A stretch of DNA of 64,000 nt from Photobacterium sp. JCM 19050 (lineage in GTDB: Bacteria; Pseudomonadota; Gammaproteobacteria; Enterobacterales; Vibrionaceae). Below are positions 40,237-51,406 of this stretch, one piece after another. Position 1 is the stretch's first letter. Each line of letters opens with the position of its first letter. Both the position numbers and the translations under genes were made by a program. The notes under the pieces were generated by a model that had not been told where the DNA came from, made no database searches, and saw only the letters and a program-made list of their open reading frames with translations. The stretch lies in the NCBI GenBank assembly GCA_001310455.1, contig BAXG01000024.1:1-64000 (forward strand). Reading direction: 5' to 3'.

Positions 40237-41522
40237 TGTTGTCCTCTCCCATCATTTCCACGTAAGCACCGGCACGCAGCTCTTGCAGCCACGCTTGGGC
40301 TTCCTCGTTGAATTTACGACGGAACAGCAGGTTATAAGCGCGATTCTTTACTGCCGCATCCGTGCGGTCTACCTGTCGGCGGCCTTCTACTTCAACAATG
40401 TGCCAACCGTGGACGGTTTTAAATGGCTCACTGATTTTGCCTACCGGCAGCGTGTCGACCTGTTCCTTAAATTCTGGCACATAAATGTCTGATGTCTGCA
40501 TCCCAGTTCACCACCGTTGGTAGCAGAACCTGGGTCTTGGCTGTATTGCTTGGCAAGGTCAGCAAAGCTCTTACGGCCTGATTTGATATCTTTTACCATG
40601 CCTTCCAGTTCTTTTTTCGCCATGTCATCGCTCAGGATGATAGATGGCTTAATCAGAATATGGCGAGCCTTGGTTTCGGTCACTGCAACGGTTTCCAGTC
40701 CCTTAACACCGGCAATTTTCAGGATATGGTATCCCACGCCACTGCGGAAAGGTCCGATGATGGCACCGTTGCCGTGAGCACCAATCTGGTCAGCAAAAAT
40801 GGTCGGCATCTCTTCAAGGCGCATCCACCCCCAGTCACCGCCCTGGAACGCTTTAGGCCCTTTGGAGTAACGCAGTGCAAGGCTGGCAAAATCAGCCCCG
40901 TTTTTCAGCTGTCTGACCAGGTCATCGGCTTCATCTGCAACAGCTTTGCGCTCGGTGGCATCGGCATCGTCACTCAGCGTCAGCTGGATATGCTCAAGGT
41001 GATATGTCACCTGAGCCTGGTTCTTTTTGTTCAACTGTGCTGCAAGCGTGTCGACCTCTTGGGGAAGGATGTTGATTCGGCGGCGCACGTTGGCATTTCG
41101 CGCCTCAGCATGGCAATTTCCTTGCGCAGTTGTTCGCGGTAGGTTGCCCAACTGGTGCCTTCTTTGGTCACGGACTGGCGAAGGGCTTCGACACTTTCGT
41201 TGTTGTCTTTGGCAATTTTGCTGATTGCCTGGTCAAGCCGGGGATCATCAATGCGGATTCCCATCTTTTCGGCCTGCTGGTATTGCAGCTCTTCAGTAAT
41301 CAGGCGCTCTACGATCTGATTATTCAGTTCCTTCTCAGGAGGCAATGTCTGCCCCTGGGATACGGCATTTTTTTCCACTGTGCGGTGCATACTGTCAACG
41401 TCACTTTTCAGAATGACGCCGTCATTAACCACTGCAACGACCTGGTCCAGCTCAGACGGCGCAGCAAACGCCAGTTGTGGAATAAGGAGCAGGTTAACAA
41501 GACACAATTTCCATTTTTTCAT
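40226..41522 (-). CDS. surA: Periplasmic chaperone SurA, two apparent frameshifts
   Basis: Escorts outer-membrane proteins, including LptD, to the BAM complex. A signal peptide ([14 protein letters not shown]) is followed by the N-terminal chaperone domain ([20 protein letters not shown]) and two parvulin domains. The second contains [32 protein letters not shown] and the first [22 protein letters not shown]. Bases are missing near 41100 and 40500. Restoring them gives 432 residues (E. coli 428). The start at MKKWKL is preceded by GGAA. It lies 41 bases after lptD. Confidence 0.95.
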
Positions 41523-41563
41523 GGTGATTTCCAAAACTCGTAACTACTAGTCTTAAATGCCGG

Positions 41564-43894
41564 TTAGTTTTTCAGGGTAAACGGGTTGCCATAGCCCAGA
41601 GAGCTGCCGCCACCGCCACCTTCGGTATGCCCGATGCCTAGATTCGTACCGAGGCCCAACAGGTTGAAGGTAAAGGTGATGTTGCTGTCGTACTCAGGCG
41701 GCTGATTCACCGAGGAGCGGTACATCATGTAGCGGCTGAAGCTGAGCCGATGACCCAGCAGTCAGATCGGTACGTCAGGCTGATTTGTGAATCCAGCATA
41801 TTGTCTTCTACCAGATCACGGAAGTATTTGCCCGATACGCTGACGTTCCGGGTGACCGGGAATCCGGCGACAATACCGGCCTGGTTGATGCCGTCAGTAC
41901 CAAAATTGGCATTGGCGTTATTCGGCAGGGTGGATTGGATATAGTCCTGTGCCACGTAACGATAACTTGCTTGCGCGTAGAACCCCCCATCCCGGTATTC
42001 GGTCACCAGATTGCCGAATTGCAGGTCATCAAGGTTGGAGTCATACTCCATACTGCCGCGGACAAACAGGTGGTCGTTGTAGTTGTACTCAGACTCGATT
42101 GCCCAGGCTGAGAAGTTAATGTTCTCACCCTGTGAGGTGCTTGGCTGGTTAATATAGAAAATCTGGCCAAATGACACATTGAAACGTTCGCGGTAGTCAC
42201 CGTCAAATACGCGACTGGACAGTCCTATAGTGAACTGGTTGGCCGGGTTGATGTAATCCACGCTGCTGTATTGGTTGGCGCGGAAAAGGCCGTAATAATC
42301 TGTTTGCAGGCGGGCTGTGTCATAGCCACCACCGTTATAGTTCACCGGGTTGTAAATGCCGCTCTGGTCTACGTCTTTGATGTACAGGTACTGGAGTTGA
42401 GGCTCCAGCGTCTGGGAATAATCGTCTCCGAACAGGCTGGAGTGACGTTCCAAAATAATACCGGCATGGAGACGTGCGGACGGAACGGTCCGGTCAACCG
42501 TTTCTTCGAGGCGAGCATCACCCACTGAGTCTACGTTCGCCGACTGGAAGTCCTGGTCATAGTGGGTGTAGTAAATCTTGCCTTCTGCTGACATCTGCAA
42601 CCATGGCGTGTAATACGGGATGGTCAGAGTCGGTTCAACGTTTATCCGGGTCGCTTCCGGTTTTTTCGGATCGTTGTTTTTGAACACGCTGATGCTGCTG
42701 GGCATCTTAAAGTTCATGTTGTAAACCAGATCCGGTCGGTAGTAGTTGAATGACAATTGTGGCATCAGACGGTAAACCGGCGTGTTCAGCGTCAGGGCCT
42801 GAAAGTCACGCACCGTCAGGTTGAGTCCCAGAAGGTATCTCGGTAAGACATAGATGCGGTTTGCAGCAGGGTATTGTCTTCACGTTGTCCGATATCCGAA
42901 CTGAAATCTGAGAAGTAGCTGATATCACTGACTTTGCTGTAATCAGCATTTACTTTCCAGTGGTTGATGACGGCTGCGTGTTTCCAGTTAAACCCCCAAC
43001 GGCTGCCCATATCTTTGTGGAGCTGATCTGACTGCATGTACTCACCCGTCAATGAGCCGGTGCCGTAACCCTCTGTCAGGTAACGGAATGTCGAGTCCAA
43101 CTGGAGACCGCGACGCGACATATACCGTGGTGTAATCACCATGTCGTACTGAGGGGCAATGTTCCAGTAAAACGGGGTTTCAACTTCAAAGCCGTCACGG
43201 GAACTCAGACCGAGTGATGGAAAGAGAAAACCGGTCAGGCGGCCATCTTCAACGGGCACGCGAAGATACGGCAGGTACAGAATGGGCACATCCAGTACTT
43301 CGAAGCGGGCATGTTTCAAATCCGCAAAAATATCGCCGTCTTCCTTTTCGATCTTGCCTGCGGTAAAGCGCCAGCTGTTATCTTCTTCGGGGCAGGTAGT
43401 AAAGGTGCCGTCTTCCAGTTCGTAGAAGGTGGTGCCGTTTTTGAACACCCGCTTGGCTTCCCCGCGTCCGGGCTGGCACAGCATGGTATAGGTGGCATCA
43501 CGAACCGTCGTATCCTGATTGTTCAGGTTACTCTCAACATAGGGCGCGCGAACTTCCATCTGGCCGTCGTCCACAATGACGTTGCCTTGTGCAGTCACTT
43601 CGTTTTTTGCATGGTCCAGCGTGACTTCGTCAGCGGTGACTGTGCGGTATCCTTGTTTGATAACCACATCGCCTTTGTAGACGGCCGTTTTCTGGCCTTC
43701 CGCTGAGGCTTCATCAGCAACAATAGTGACTGGCTGGGTATTCGGATCCTGGGTGCGTTCTGTCGGAGCCAGGCACTGGCTTGTGGAAATGCTTCCTCGC
43801 CATCAGGAACCGTTGAGTCCTGTTCGGCATAGGCTGGGCCATACAATGCCAGGCAAATCATTGTCGACAATAGGCTACGGCGGGTCAGAGACAT
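41564..43894 (-). CDS. lptD: LPS-assembly outer-membrane protein LptD, three apparent frameshifts
   Basis: Beta barrel that inserts lipopolysaccharide into the outer leaflet with LptE. A signal peptide (LLSTMICLALYGPAYA) leads to a periplasmic beta-jellyroll (TADEVTLDHAKNEVTAQGNVIVDD, VRDATYTMLCQPGRGEAKR) and the barrel (LPYLRVPVEDGRLTGFLFPS, TYRSDCWVIG). Cys residues fit the family disulfide pattern. Bases are missing near 43790, 42825 and 41752; with them the protein has about 777 residues (E. coli 784) and ends GNPFTLKN. Loss of LptD is lethal in E. coli, so these are likely sequencing errors. Confidence 0.95.
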
Positions 43895-44066
43895 TAAATC
43901 AATCAATCCTGTTGTTGTCGGTAAGCGCTGGTATACTCAGTGCCAGCTTGGCTGCAAGTTTTTCCGAAAAATGGGAGTAATGATAAAGCAAATTGCTTCC
44001 TCGGGCATCAGTAAAACCAGTGCAGTGTGTGATTGTGCTGAATAATTTCAAAACAGAGAGAGCAGT

Positions 44067-44894
44067 ATGCAAGTTTGGGGAAAAATTCTCGGCGCATTTT
44101 TTGGCTTCCTGCTTGGTGGTCCCTTTGGTTTACTGTTAGGCCTGTTTTTAGGCCATAAGTTCGATAAAGCGCGTGGCAGTGTTTTTTCCGGTGGGTTTAA
44201 TTCCAGTGGCAGCCAGCAAGAGAGGCAGGCTGCGATTTTCCATGCCGCTTTTGCGGTGATGGGACACGTTGCCAAAGCCAAGGGTAAGGTGACACAGGAT
44301 GAAATCCGTGTCGCGTCTGCGATCATGGACCGCATGGGATTGCGCGGTGAAGCCCGCCGCCAGGCGCAGGATGCTTTCAGGGAAGGCAAAGAGCATGACT
44401 TCCCGCTGGATGATGAACTTTACAACGTGCGGCGTCTTTGTGCAGGGCGTCCGGATTTGCTGCAATTTTTCCTGGAAATGCAAATCACGGCAGCATTTGC
44501 AGATGGCAACCTGCACCCGGCTGAGCGAGAGATCCTTCACCGCATTGCTGCGGCGCTTGGGTTTTCTTCTGCACAACTTGAACAGCGTCTTCGCATGCAG
44601 GAAGCGGCGTTTCGTTTCAGCCAGGGCGGTGGAGGCCAGTACCAGCAACAAGGTCAGTGGCAGGCCGCACCAAGCCGGGATCAACTGGCCGACGCCTATC
44701 AGGTGTTGGGCATTGAGGAAACGGCAAGTGCGCAGGAAGTTAAGCGCGCCTATCGCAAGTTGATGTCCGAGCACCACCCGGACAAACTGGTCGCCAAAGG
44801 TCTGCCACCCGAAATGATGGAAGTGGCGAAACAGAAGACCCAGGAAATTCAGTCGGCTTATGAGCTGATCCGCAAGGAAAAAGGCATCAAATAA
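44067..44894 (+). CDS. djlA: Membrane-anchored DnaJ-like co-chaperone DjlA
   Basis: DnaK co-chaperone at the inner membrane, linked to the Rcs envelope response in E. coli. The N-terminus is a single glycine-rich membrane segment (ILGAFFGFLLGGPFGLLLGLFLG). A TerB-like central domain (VMGHVAKAKGKVTQDEIRVAS, AFADGNLHPAEREIL) and a Gln-rich linker follow. The C-terminal J domain carries the essential HPD in SEHHPDKLV. It is 275 residues (E. coli 271). Divergent from lptD, as is usual. Confidence 0.95.
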   Translation: MQVWGKILGAFFGFLLGGPFGLLLGLFLGHKFDKARGSVFSGGFNSSGSQQERQAAIFHAAFAVMGHVAKAKGKVTQDEIRVASAIMDRMGLRGEARRQAQDAFREGKEHDFPLDDELYNVRRLCAGRPDLLQFFLEMQITAAFADGNLHPAEREILHRIAAALGFSSAQLEQRLRMQEAAFRFSQGGGGQYQQQGQWQAAPSRDQLADAYQVLGIEETASAQEVKRAYRKLMSEHHPDKLVAKGLPPEMMEVAKQKTQEIQSAYELIRKEKGIK

Positions 44895-44934
44895 GCGAGA
44901 GACTGCCGATTGGTATGACCAAAAAAACCACAAG

Positions 44935-44964
44935 AAAGCCCGGATAGTGCTATTCCGGGCTTTT
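44935..44964. terminator. Bidirectional terminator between djlA and the dehydrogenase gene
   Basis: Stem AAAGCCCGGA / TCCGGGCTTT with a nine-base loop, between convergent genes. Confidence 0.83.
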
Positions 44965-44979
44965 CTGTTTTAAAAGGGC

Positions 44980-45932
44980 TTACACGAGATTTACCGGCTC
45001 TCCGCGGTAGAAAGCTTCAACATTATCGATAAGTTGGTCAGCCAGGGTCTGGATGGCGGAGTCTGAGCCCCAGGCCACATGCGGGGTCAGCAAAAGGTTC
45101 GGCAGGTCAGCATTTTTTATCAGAGGGTTGGACTCATCAGCAGGCTCTTGGGTAAACACATCGACCCCGGCGCCACCAATCACGCCGTTTTTCAAGGCCT
45201 CGACCAATGCTTGTTCATCCACCAATCCGCCACGACCGGCGTTAATAAGCAGAGCCGTCGGCTTCATAAGGCCCAGTTCTTTGGTTGCAATCAGGTTCTG
45301 AGTGGATTCGGTGAGAGGGCAGTGCAGGCTGATTACATCCGCAGTTTCCAGCACTTTCTCAAGGGGGGTGTAGCCCTCGCGGCAGGCTGCGGCACCTTTG
45401 TGTTCGGCAAACAGAACGTTCATGCTAGAGCTTTACCGATATTGGCGGTCGCCTCTCCCAGTCCGCCTTTGCCAATAATCCCCAGTGTTGAGCCTCCAAT
45501 GTCCCCAATTGGGTGGGAGAAAAAGCAGAATTGTTTTTTCTCTTGCCAGACTCCCCGGATGATATCGTGATGATAGCCCATCAGGTTCCGTCTGAGTGCA
45601 AACATCATGGCAATAACGTGCTCCGGCACTGAACGGGTAGCGTAACCGCGTACATTGCTGACGGGGAGCCTGTTTGTCCGGCACCACGCCAGATCGACAT
45701 TGTTGGTACCGGTTGCGGCGATAGCGATGAACTTTAGCTTAGGCAGCCGCGCAAGCAGGTCTGCATCCAGCACCGCTTTGTTGCTGATGACGATGGTGGC
45801 CTCTTTCAGCCGTTCGAAACGGTCGGCCGGCTCGGTCAGGTCATACTCTGTCCAGCGGTGGGGGAAATCCGGGCGGCGTACCCGGATCTGCGCCGGAATG
45901 GTGGCGCGGTCCAGAAAAACAATCTCTTCCAT
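44980..45932 (-). CDS. D-2-hydroxyacid dehydrogenase (glycerate/hydroxypyruvate reductase-like), one apparent frameshift
   Basis: NAD(P)-dependent dehydrogenase acting on a small 2-hydroxyacid; the exact substrate is open. The catalytic triad is present: Arg in LINAGRGGLVDE, Glu in DVFTQEP and His in LLTPHVAWGS. The nucleotide fold includes GSTLGIIGKGGLGEATANIGKAL, which is near G-x-G-x-x-G. One G is missing near 45424, between GKAL and MNVLFAEHK. Restoring it gives 317 residues, as in HprA-type enzymes. It lies between djlA and rluA; no operon partner is obvious. Confidence 0.88.
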
Positions 45933-45945
45933 GAGCTCATACCTG

Positions 45946-46673
45946 TCAGTCTTTTTCTTCCATTTTACCTGCTGTCATACCGTATTCCAGCAGGGTATCT
46001 TTGGGCGCCCGCGCGTAGAAATCGCAAGGTGCGAATAAATGCATCGGTTTCCCTGTTCCCGGATGGAAGAATGACAGTTCGGCGGCATGCAACTGAAGAC
46101 GAGGGGAGTACCTGAGTGCTTCCGGTGTGGCGTAAAACTTGTCACCGACAATCGGATGCCCGAGGGATTGCATGTGGACACGAAGCTGGTGGGAGCGACC
46201 GGTCACCGGCAACAGACGCACCAGGGTGGTTTTTTTCTCGTGCTTGATGACCTCGAAATGTGTCAACGAAGCCTTGCCGGTTTCATGGCAGACAATCTGG
46301 CGCGGGCGGTTAGGCCAGTCACAGATAAGTGGCAGATCCACCGACCCTTTTTCCTGCTCCAGATGCCCCCAGACCCTCGCGTAATACAGCTTGTGTGTCT
46401 CGCGCTCGCGGAACTGGGCTTTCAGGTGGCGCTCCGCCACTTTGTGCATGGCAAACACCATCAGCCGGATGTGGACATGTCCAGTCGGTGCACCAGCTCA
46501 CTGAAAGGGTGCTCCGCTTTGATGCGGCTCCAGGCACTGTCATAGTGCAGGGGATCTTTTCCGGGGTTGGAGAGCAGGCCGCTGGGCTTGTTGATCGCGA
46601 TGATGTCCTCATCCTGATACAAGACGTCCAGCCACGGCTCTTTAGGCGGATTGTAAATAAACTCCGGACTCAT
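45946..46673 (-). CDS. rluA: Dual-specificity 23S rRNA/tRNA pseudouridine synthase RluA, one apparent frameshift
   Basis: Isomerises a uridine in 23S rRNA and in several tRNA anticodon stems. The N-terminus NPPKEPWLDVLYQDEDIIAINKPSGLLSNPG, catalytic VHRLDMSTSG (Asp nucleophile), VWGHLEQEKGSVDLPLICDWPNRPRQ and GRSHQLRVHMQSLGHPIVGD all match RluA, not RluB to RluF. One base is missing near 46468, immediately after the catalytic motif. Restoring it gives 242 residues. rapA lies directly upstream, the same rluA-rapA pairing as in E. coli. Confidence 0.94.
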
Positions 46674-46707
46674 TACGGGCCTATTTGTTTCTATTCAAAT
46701 CATGAAG

Positions 46708-46731
46708 AAAACCCCGGCATCGCCGGGGTTG
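46708..46731 (-). terminator. Hairpin between rapA and rluA
   Basis: Stem AACCCCGGC / GCCGGGGTT with loop ATC; on the minus strand followed by TTCTTC. A moderate terminator for rapA that may allow some read-through into rluA. Confidence 0.6.
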
Positions 46732-46754
46732 CAATATGAGGTGATTGTACCCTA

Positions 46755-49665
46755 TCAGTTGTGGCTGACCACCACGACACGCAGGGAATCCAGTTGCACC
46801 TGGGCGCTGTTGATGTAGCCGGTCAGCTCACCAATCTGGGTTTCCAGTGCTTCCAGCTCATCATCACGGATGTTCGGGTTGACCGCTTTCAGTGCCTGCA
46901 GGCGGTCAAGCTCTGCACGCAACGTGTTGTTCATTTCTTCGTTGGCTGCGGCTTTTACGTTCTCCAGTTCACGCTCAGCTATGTTATCACCGGCCTGGAT
47001 CAAGGCGTGAATCTGGTTTTGCACCGAGCCTACCATCTTGCTGGCAAGGTGGCGGCCTAGTGGAGCCAACTGGCGGTTGAAGGTGTCAAACGCCACGTTT
47101 GCAGACAGGTCGTTGCCCTTGCCATCCAGCAGCATACGGATTGGCGTTTGTGGCAGGAAGCGGGTGATGCCTGATTGTTTCGGTGCCTGGACGGTAGAAA
47201 CGTAAACCAGTTCCAGGAACATGGTGCCTACCGGCAGTGCTTTGTTTTTCAGTAGGGACACCGCGGTGGTACCCACGCTTTCACTGACCACCAGGTCCAT
47301 ACCACCCTGGATAATCGGGTGTTCCCAGCTCAGGAAGTGTACATCGTCACGGGACAGTGCCGTATCACGGTCAAAGGTCACGGTGCAGCCGTCAGCAGGC
47401 AGTCCCGGGTAGCTTGGTACCAGCATGTGGTCTGACGGCGTCAGGATAATCTGGTTTTCCCCTTTGTCTTCCTGGCCAAGGCCAATGGTATCGAAAAGGC
47501 CAATGGCGAAGTTAACCAGTTCCGGGTCACCGTCTTCGTCACCAATTTCTTCAACCAGTTCGCGGGCCTTGCTGCCACCATTAGAGTGCATTTCCAGCAG
47601 TCGGTCGCGGCCTTGCTCAAGCTCTGCCTTGAGGTGCGCGTGCATTTGTGCGCTTTGCTCAATCAGGTTGTCCAGCGCTTCACCCTGATCGCCGTTGGCA
47701 ATCAGTTCGATGAGGTTACTGCCAAACTTGTCGAAAATAGAGCGGCCGGTCGGACAGGTCTCTTCAAATGCATTCAGGCTTCGTTGTACCAGCGGGCCAG
47801 CAAGGACTGAGAGGTGCCCAGCAGGAACGGTACGTGGATTTCGATATCGTTTTTCTGGCCGATACGGTCAAGGCGGCCAATGCGCTGCTCCAGCAGGTCC
47901 GGGTTCATTGGCAGGTCGAACATTACCAGATGGCGGGCGAACTGGAAGTTGCGGCCTTCTGAGCCGATTTCCGAACAGAGCAGCACCTGGCACCGGCATC
48001 TTCCTGGGCGAAATAAGCCGCGGCTTTGTCGCGCTCAAGAATGGACATACCTTCATGGAAGACTGTGCCGCGAATGCCTTCGCGTTCCCGCAGGCTTTGC
48101 TCCAGGGTCAGCGCCGTGGCAGCTTTGGCACAGATCACCAGAATTTTTTCATTGCGGTTTGATTTCAGCAGGTCAATCAACCAGTCAACACGCGGGTCGA
48201 ATGCCGACCAGCTGGCTGTTTCGCCTTCGAACTGCTGATAGATTTCTTCCGGATACAGGGCCTGTGCGGCTTTTTGCTCGGTGGAGAGTTTAGAGCCATG
48301 ATGCCGGCTACACGCATTGCCGTGGTGTACTGGTTTGGCAGTTCCAGCGGGTACATGCTCAGGTGACGCTGAGGGAATCCCTGAATCGCTGAGCGGGTAT
48401 TACGGAACAGCACGCGGCCTGTGCCGTGGCGGTCCATTAGGTAGCTGATAAGTTCCTGGCGGGCAGAGAGTTTCTGCTCTTCGTCCACGTCGTTGGCGGT
48501 CACAATACGCAGCAGCGGTTCAATATCCTGCTCAGGGAGCAATTCGGTGATGCTGTTAAGGGCATCATCGGTCAGCGGCTGGTTTGCTAGCAACTGGCTG
48601 ACGGCTTCAGCAACCGGCGCGTACTGGCGCTCTTCCTCAACAAAGGCTTCGTAATCGTAGAAGCGATCCGGGTCAAGAAGACGCAGACGGGCAAAGTGGC
48701 TCTCATGGCCAAGCTGCTCCGGTGTTGCGGTCAAAAGCAACACACCCGGGATGTTTTCTGCCAGGGCTTCAACCACCTGGTATTCGCGGCTTGGCTTGTC
48801 CTGGCTCCATTCAAGGTGGTGGGCTTCATCGACAACCAGCAGGTCCCAGTCACCGTCGACAGCCTGATCCAGGCGGCGCTTGCTCTTGCGAAGGAAATCC
48901 AGTGAGCACAGCACCAACTGGGCGGTGTGGAATGGGTTGTCAGAGTCGGCATAGGCTTCCACGCAGCGCTCTTCATCAAAGATGGAGAAATGCAGGTTGA
49001 AGCGGCGCATCATTTCCACCAGCCACTGATGCTGCAGTGTTTCCGGCACGACGATCAAACGCGTTGGGTGCGGCCGGACAGAATTTGCTGGTGGATGATC
49101 ATGCCGGCTTCAATCGTCTTACCCAGGCCAACTTCATCAGCCAGAAGTACGCGCGGCGCATAGCGGCGTCCCACTTCGTGAGCGATATAAAGCTGGTGCG
49201 GAATAAGGCCGGCGCGTGAACCACAAAGGCCCCGCAGTGGGCTGCGCTGTTGTTTATGGTTGTTGTTCAGGGCGCGGTAGCGCAGGGCAAAGCGGTCCAT
49301 ACGGTCAATCTGACCGGCAAACAGCTTGTCCTGTGGACGGTTAAAACGGATCTGGTGGCTGAGGAAAATCTCACGCAGGGCAATGTCTGTTTCGCTGCTG
49401 TCTTCACGGGTGCCGAAATAGGTCAGCACACCGTTGTCTTCTTCTACGCGGTCAACCGCCAGTGTCCATCCTCGTGACTTTCAATGATATCGCCGGCGTT
49501 AAAGGCAACCCGGGTCACCGGGGCATCTGAGCGGCTGTAAACGCGACTCTCTTCACTGGCCGGGAACATCAGGCTGACGGTGCGCGCGTCGAGCGCGACC
49601 ACAGTTCCCAATCCTAAATCGCTTTCTGTATCACTGATCCAACGCTGTCCGAGGGCAAATGACAT
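46755..49665 (-). CDS. rapA: RNA polymerase-associated ATPase RapA (HepA), five apparent frameshifts
   Basis: Swi2/Snf2-type ATPase that recycles stalled RNA polymerase. Features are the N-terminal [22 protein letters not shown], Walker [20 protein letters not shown]-type [10 protein letters not shown], and the helicase motif [21 protein letters not shown] long C-terminal domain includes [16 protein letters not shown]. Bases are missing near 49452, 49060, 48300, 47990 and 47780. Restoring all five gives 971 residues (E. coli 968), which strongly supports the reconstruction. The start at 49665 matches the family N-terminus. Confidence 0.95.
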
Positions 49666-49802
49666 ACGTGAAAACCTTCCTTTCAAACACAAATCAAAGG
49701 GTGAACGATCCGGCATTTACTGGCTGTCGCATTTATTAAAACGGTTATTTTTAACTGCGAGTCAGCCAGCGCCGAAAAAAGGGGGTCAATGGTACTTTAA
49801 GT

Positions 49803-49818
49803 TGTGATTCAGGTCACG
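49803..49818. promoter_or_regulatory. CRP-like site in the rapA/PhoH intergenic region
   Basis: TGTGATTCAGGTCACG matches the CRP half-sites TGTGA-N6-TCACA except for the last base. About 30 bases further, GTGAC-T-GTCAC (49846-49856) is a second perfect palindrome. Both lie upstream of the PhoH-family gene, so cAMP control of it is plausible. The activity of either site is inferred only. Confidence 0.4.
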
Positions 49819-49961
49819 GCGAATATCCATCGGGTAGGAAAACCTGTGACTGTCACCATAACGTCAAATGAAAAGGGTTTATTAAGAAAGGGAATCTTGA
49901 ACTATTCTAAAAAGTAAGCGGTAGTCTCAACCGCGAGCCATAGCCAACCAAGGAGGTGCCT

Positions 49962-51333
49962 ATGGGCGATGCCGACCGGAAAATTTTTCTGTTGGATACG
50001 AACATCCTTTTGCACGAACCTCTTGCCATCTACTCCTTTCAGGAACACGACGTCGTCATCCCGATGACAGTCCTCGAAGAACTCGACCGGATTAAAGACA
50101 GTAAACGTGATGTATCCCGCGATGCGCGCGTGGCCATCCGTACGTTGAAGATATCTTCCGGGATGCAACCCCTGACCAAATTTCAGAAGGCATATCGATA
50201 GTAGGAAACGAAGGCGCTGGTACCATTTCCATCATGGCCGACTATGAAATCGTCGAGACCGTTCATGCTTTTACCGACAAAGCCGGGGATAACCGGATTC
50301 TCAATGCCGCACTTCACCTGCAGGCCAAGCGCTCACCGCGCAAAGTGGTGTTGGTAACCAAAGACATTAATATGCGACTCAGGCCAAAGGAGCCGGATTG
50401 CGCTATGTAGAAGACTACAGAAGCGACCAGCTTATTGATGATGTTGCCTTGCTGACCAAAGGTTTTCAGCGCTTTGAAGGCCGCTTCTGGGACAAAGTGA
50501 ATGAATGCAACACGGTTAATTCCGGCCGGAGTACGTTCCACAATGTCACCATGGAAACTCCGGAAAGTGTATTCGTAAACCAATATGTGCTGGATGAGAC
50601 TGAGGACTTTGCCGGGCGTATCCAAACCGTGGAAGGGGATCACCTGACCATCAAGGATATCGGGACCGAGCGTTTGCTCCACCGGGAAGCCTGGGGTGTG
50701 AAACCGAAAAACATATACCAGGGCATGGCGCTGGATGCGCTGCTGGACCCGAACATAGAACTTGTTGTGCTCACCGGCCCGGCGGGCTGTGGTAAAACCT
50801 TCTTGGCGCTGGCTGCTGCTCTGGAGCAAGTGGTGGAGAAGGGCATGTACGACAAGATCATGGTTACCCGGAACACTCCGGATATCGCGGAGTCTATTGG
50901 CTATCTGCCCGGCTCTGAAGAAGAAAAAATGCTGCCCTGGCTGGGGGCGGTGACCGATGCGCTGGAAGCGTTGCACAAAAATGACGAGTGCTCAGAAGGC
51001 TCCATGCGCTACATCATGGACAAGGCTAACCTTCAGTTTAAGTCCATTAACTTTATGCGAGGCCGCTCAATCCAGAATGCCTTTGTATTGCTGGATGAGT
51101 GCCAGAACCTGACAGCCTCACAGTTGAAAACTATCATTACGCGCTGTGGCGAGGGAACCAAGCTGGTGTGCTCTGGTAACCTGGCCCAGATTGATTCACC
51201 CTACCTGACGCCGGTGACATCCGGTCTGACTTACATCGTTGAACGCTTTAAGCACTTTGAAGGAAGTGCAAGCGTGTACCTGAACGGCGTTGTCCGAAGC
51301 CGGCTGGCGGAGTTCGCAGAAGAGAATCTGTAG
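49962..51333 (+). CDS. PIN-PhoH fusion ATPase (PhoH2-like), two apparent frameshifts
   Basis: Combines an N-terminal PIN ribonuclease domain and a C-terminal PhoH ATPase/helicase. PIN: FLLDTNILLHEP with the first catalytic Asp, VLEELDRIK, and DNRILNAAL. PhoH: Walker A LTGPAGCGKTFLALAAALEQV, GYLPGSEEEKMLPW, Walker B FVLLDECQNLTASQLKTIITRCGEGTK given in pieces as VLLDECQN and GTKLVCSGN. Related PhoH2 proteins are RNA-unwinding ribonucleases with antitoxin partners in actinobacteria; no partner is seen here. Bases are missing near 50202 and 50385; correction gives 457 residues. A perfect AAGGAGG precedes ATG 49962. Confidence 0.9.
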
Positions 51334-51371
51334 AACACCTTCTCTTGAAAATAACGGGCTTGTAAGAAAAA

Positions 51372-51396
51372 ACGGGGAACTTTCGTTCCCCAGTTC
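51372..51396. terminator. Terminator between the PhoH gene and the sensor cyclase gene
   Basis: Stem GGGGAAC / GTTCCCC with loop TTTC; six T residues on the minus strand and AGTTCTTGTTT on the plus strand. It separates convergent genes. Confidence 0.78.
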
Positions 51397-51406
51397 TTGT
51401 TTGCGG

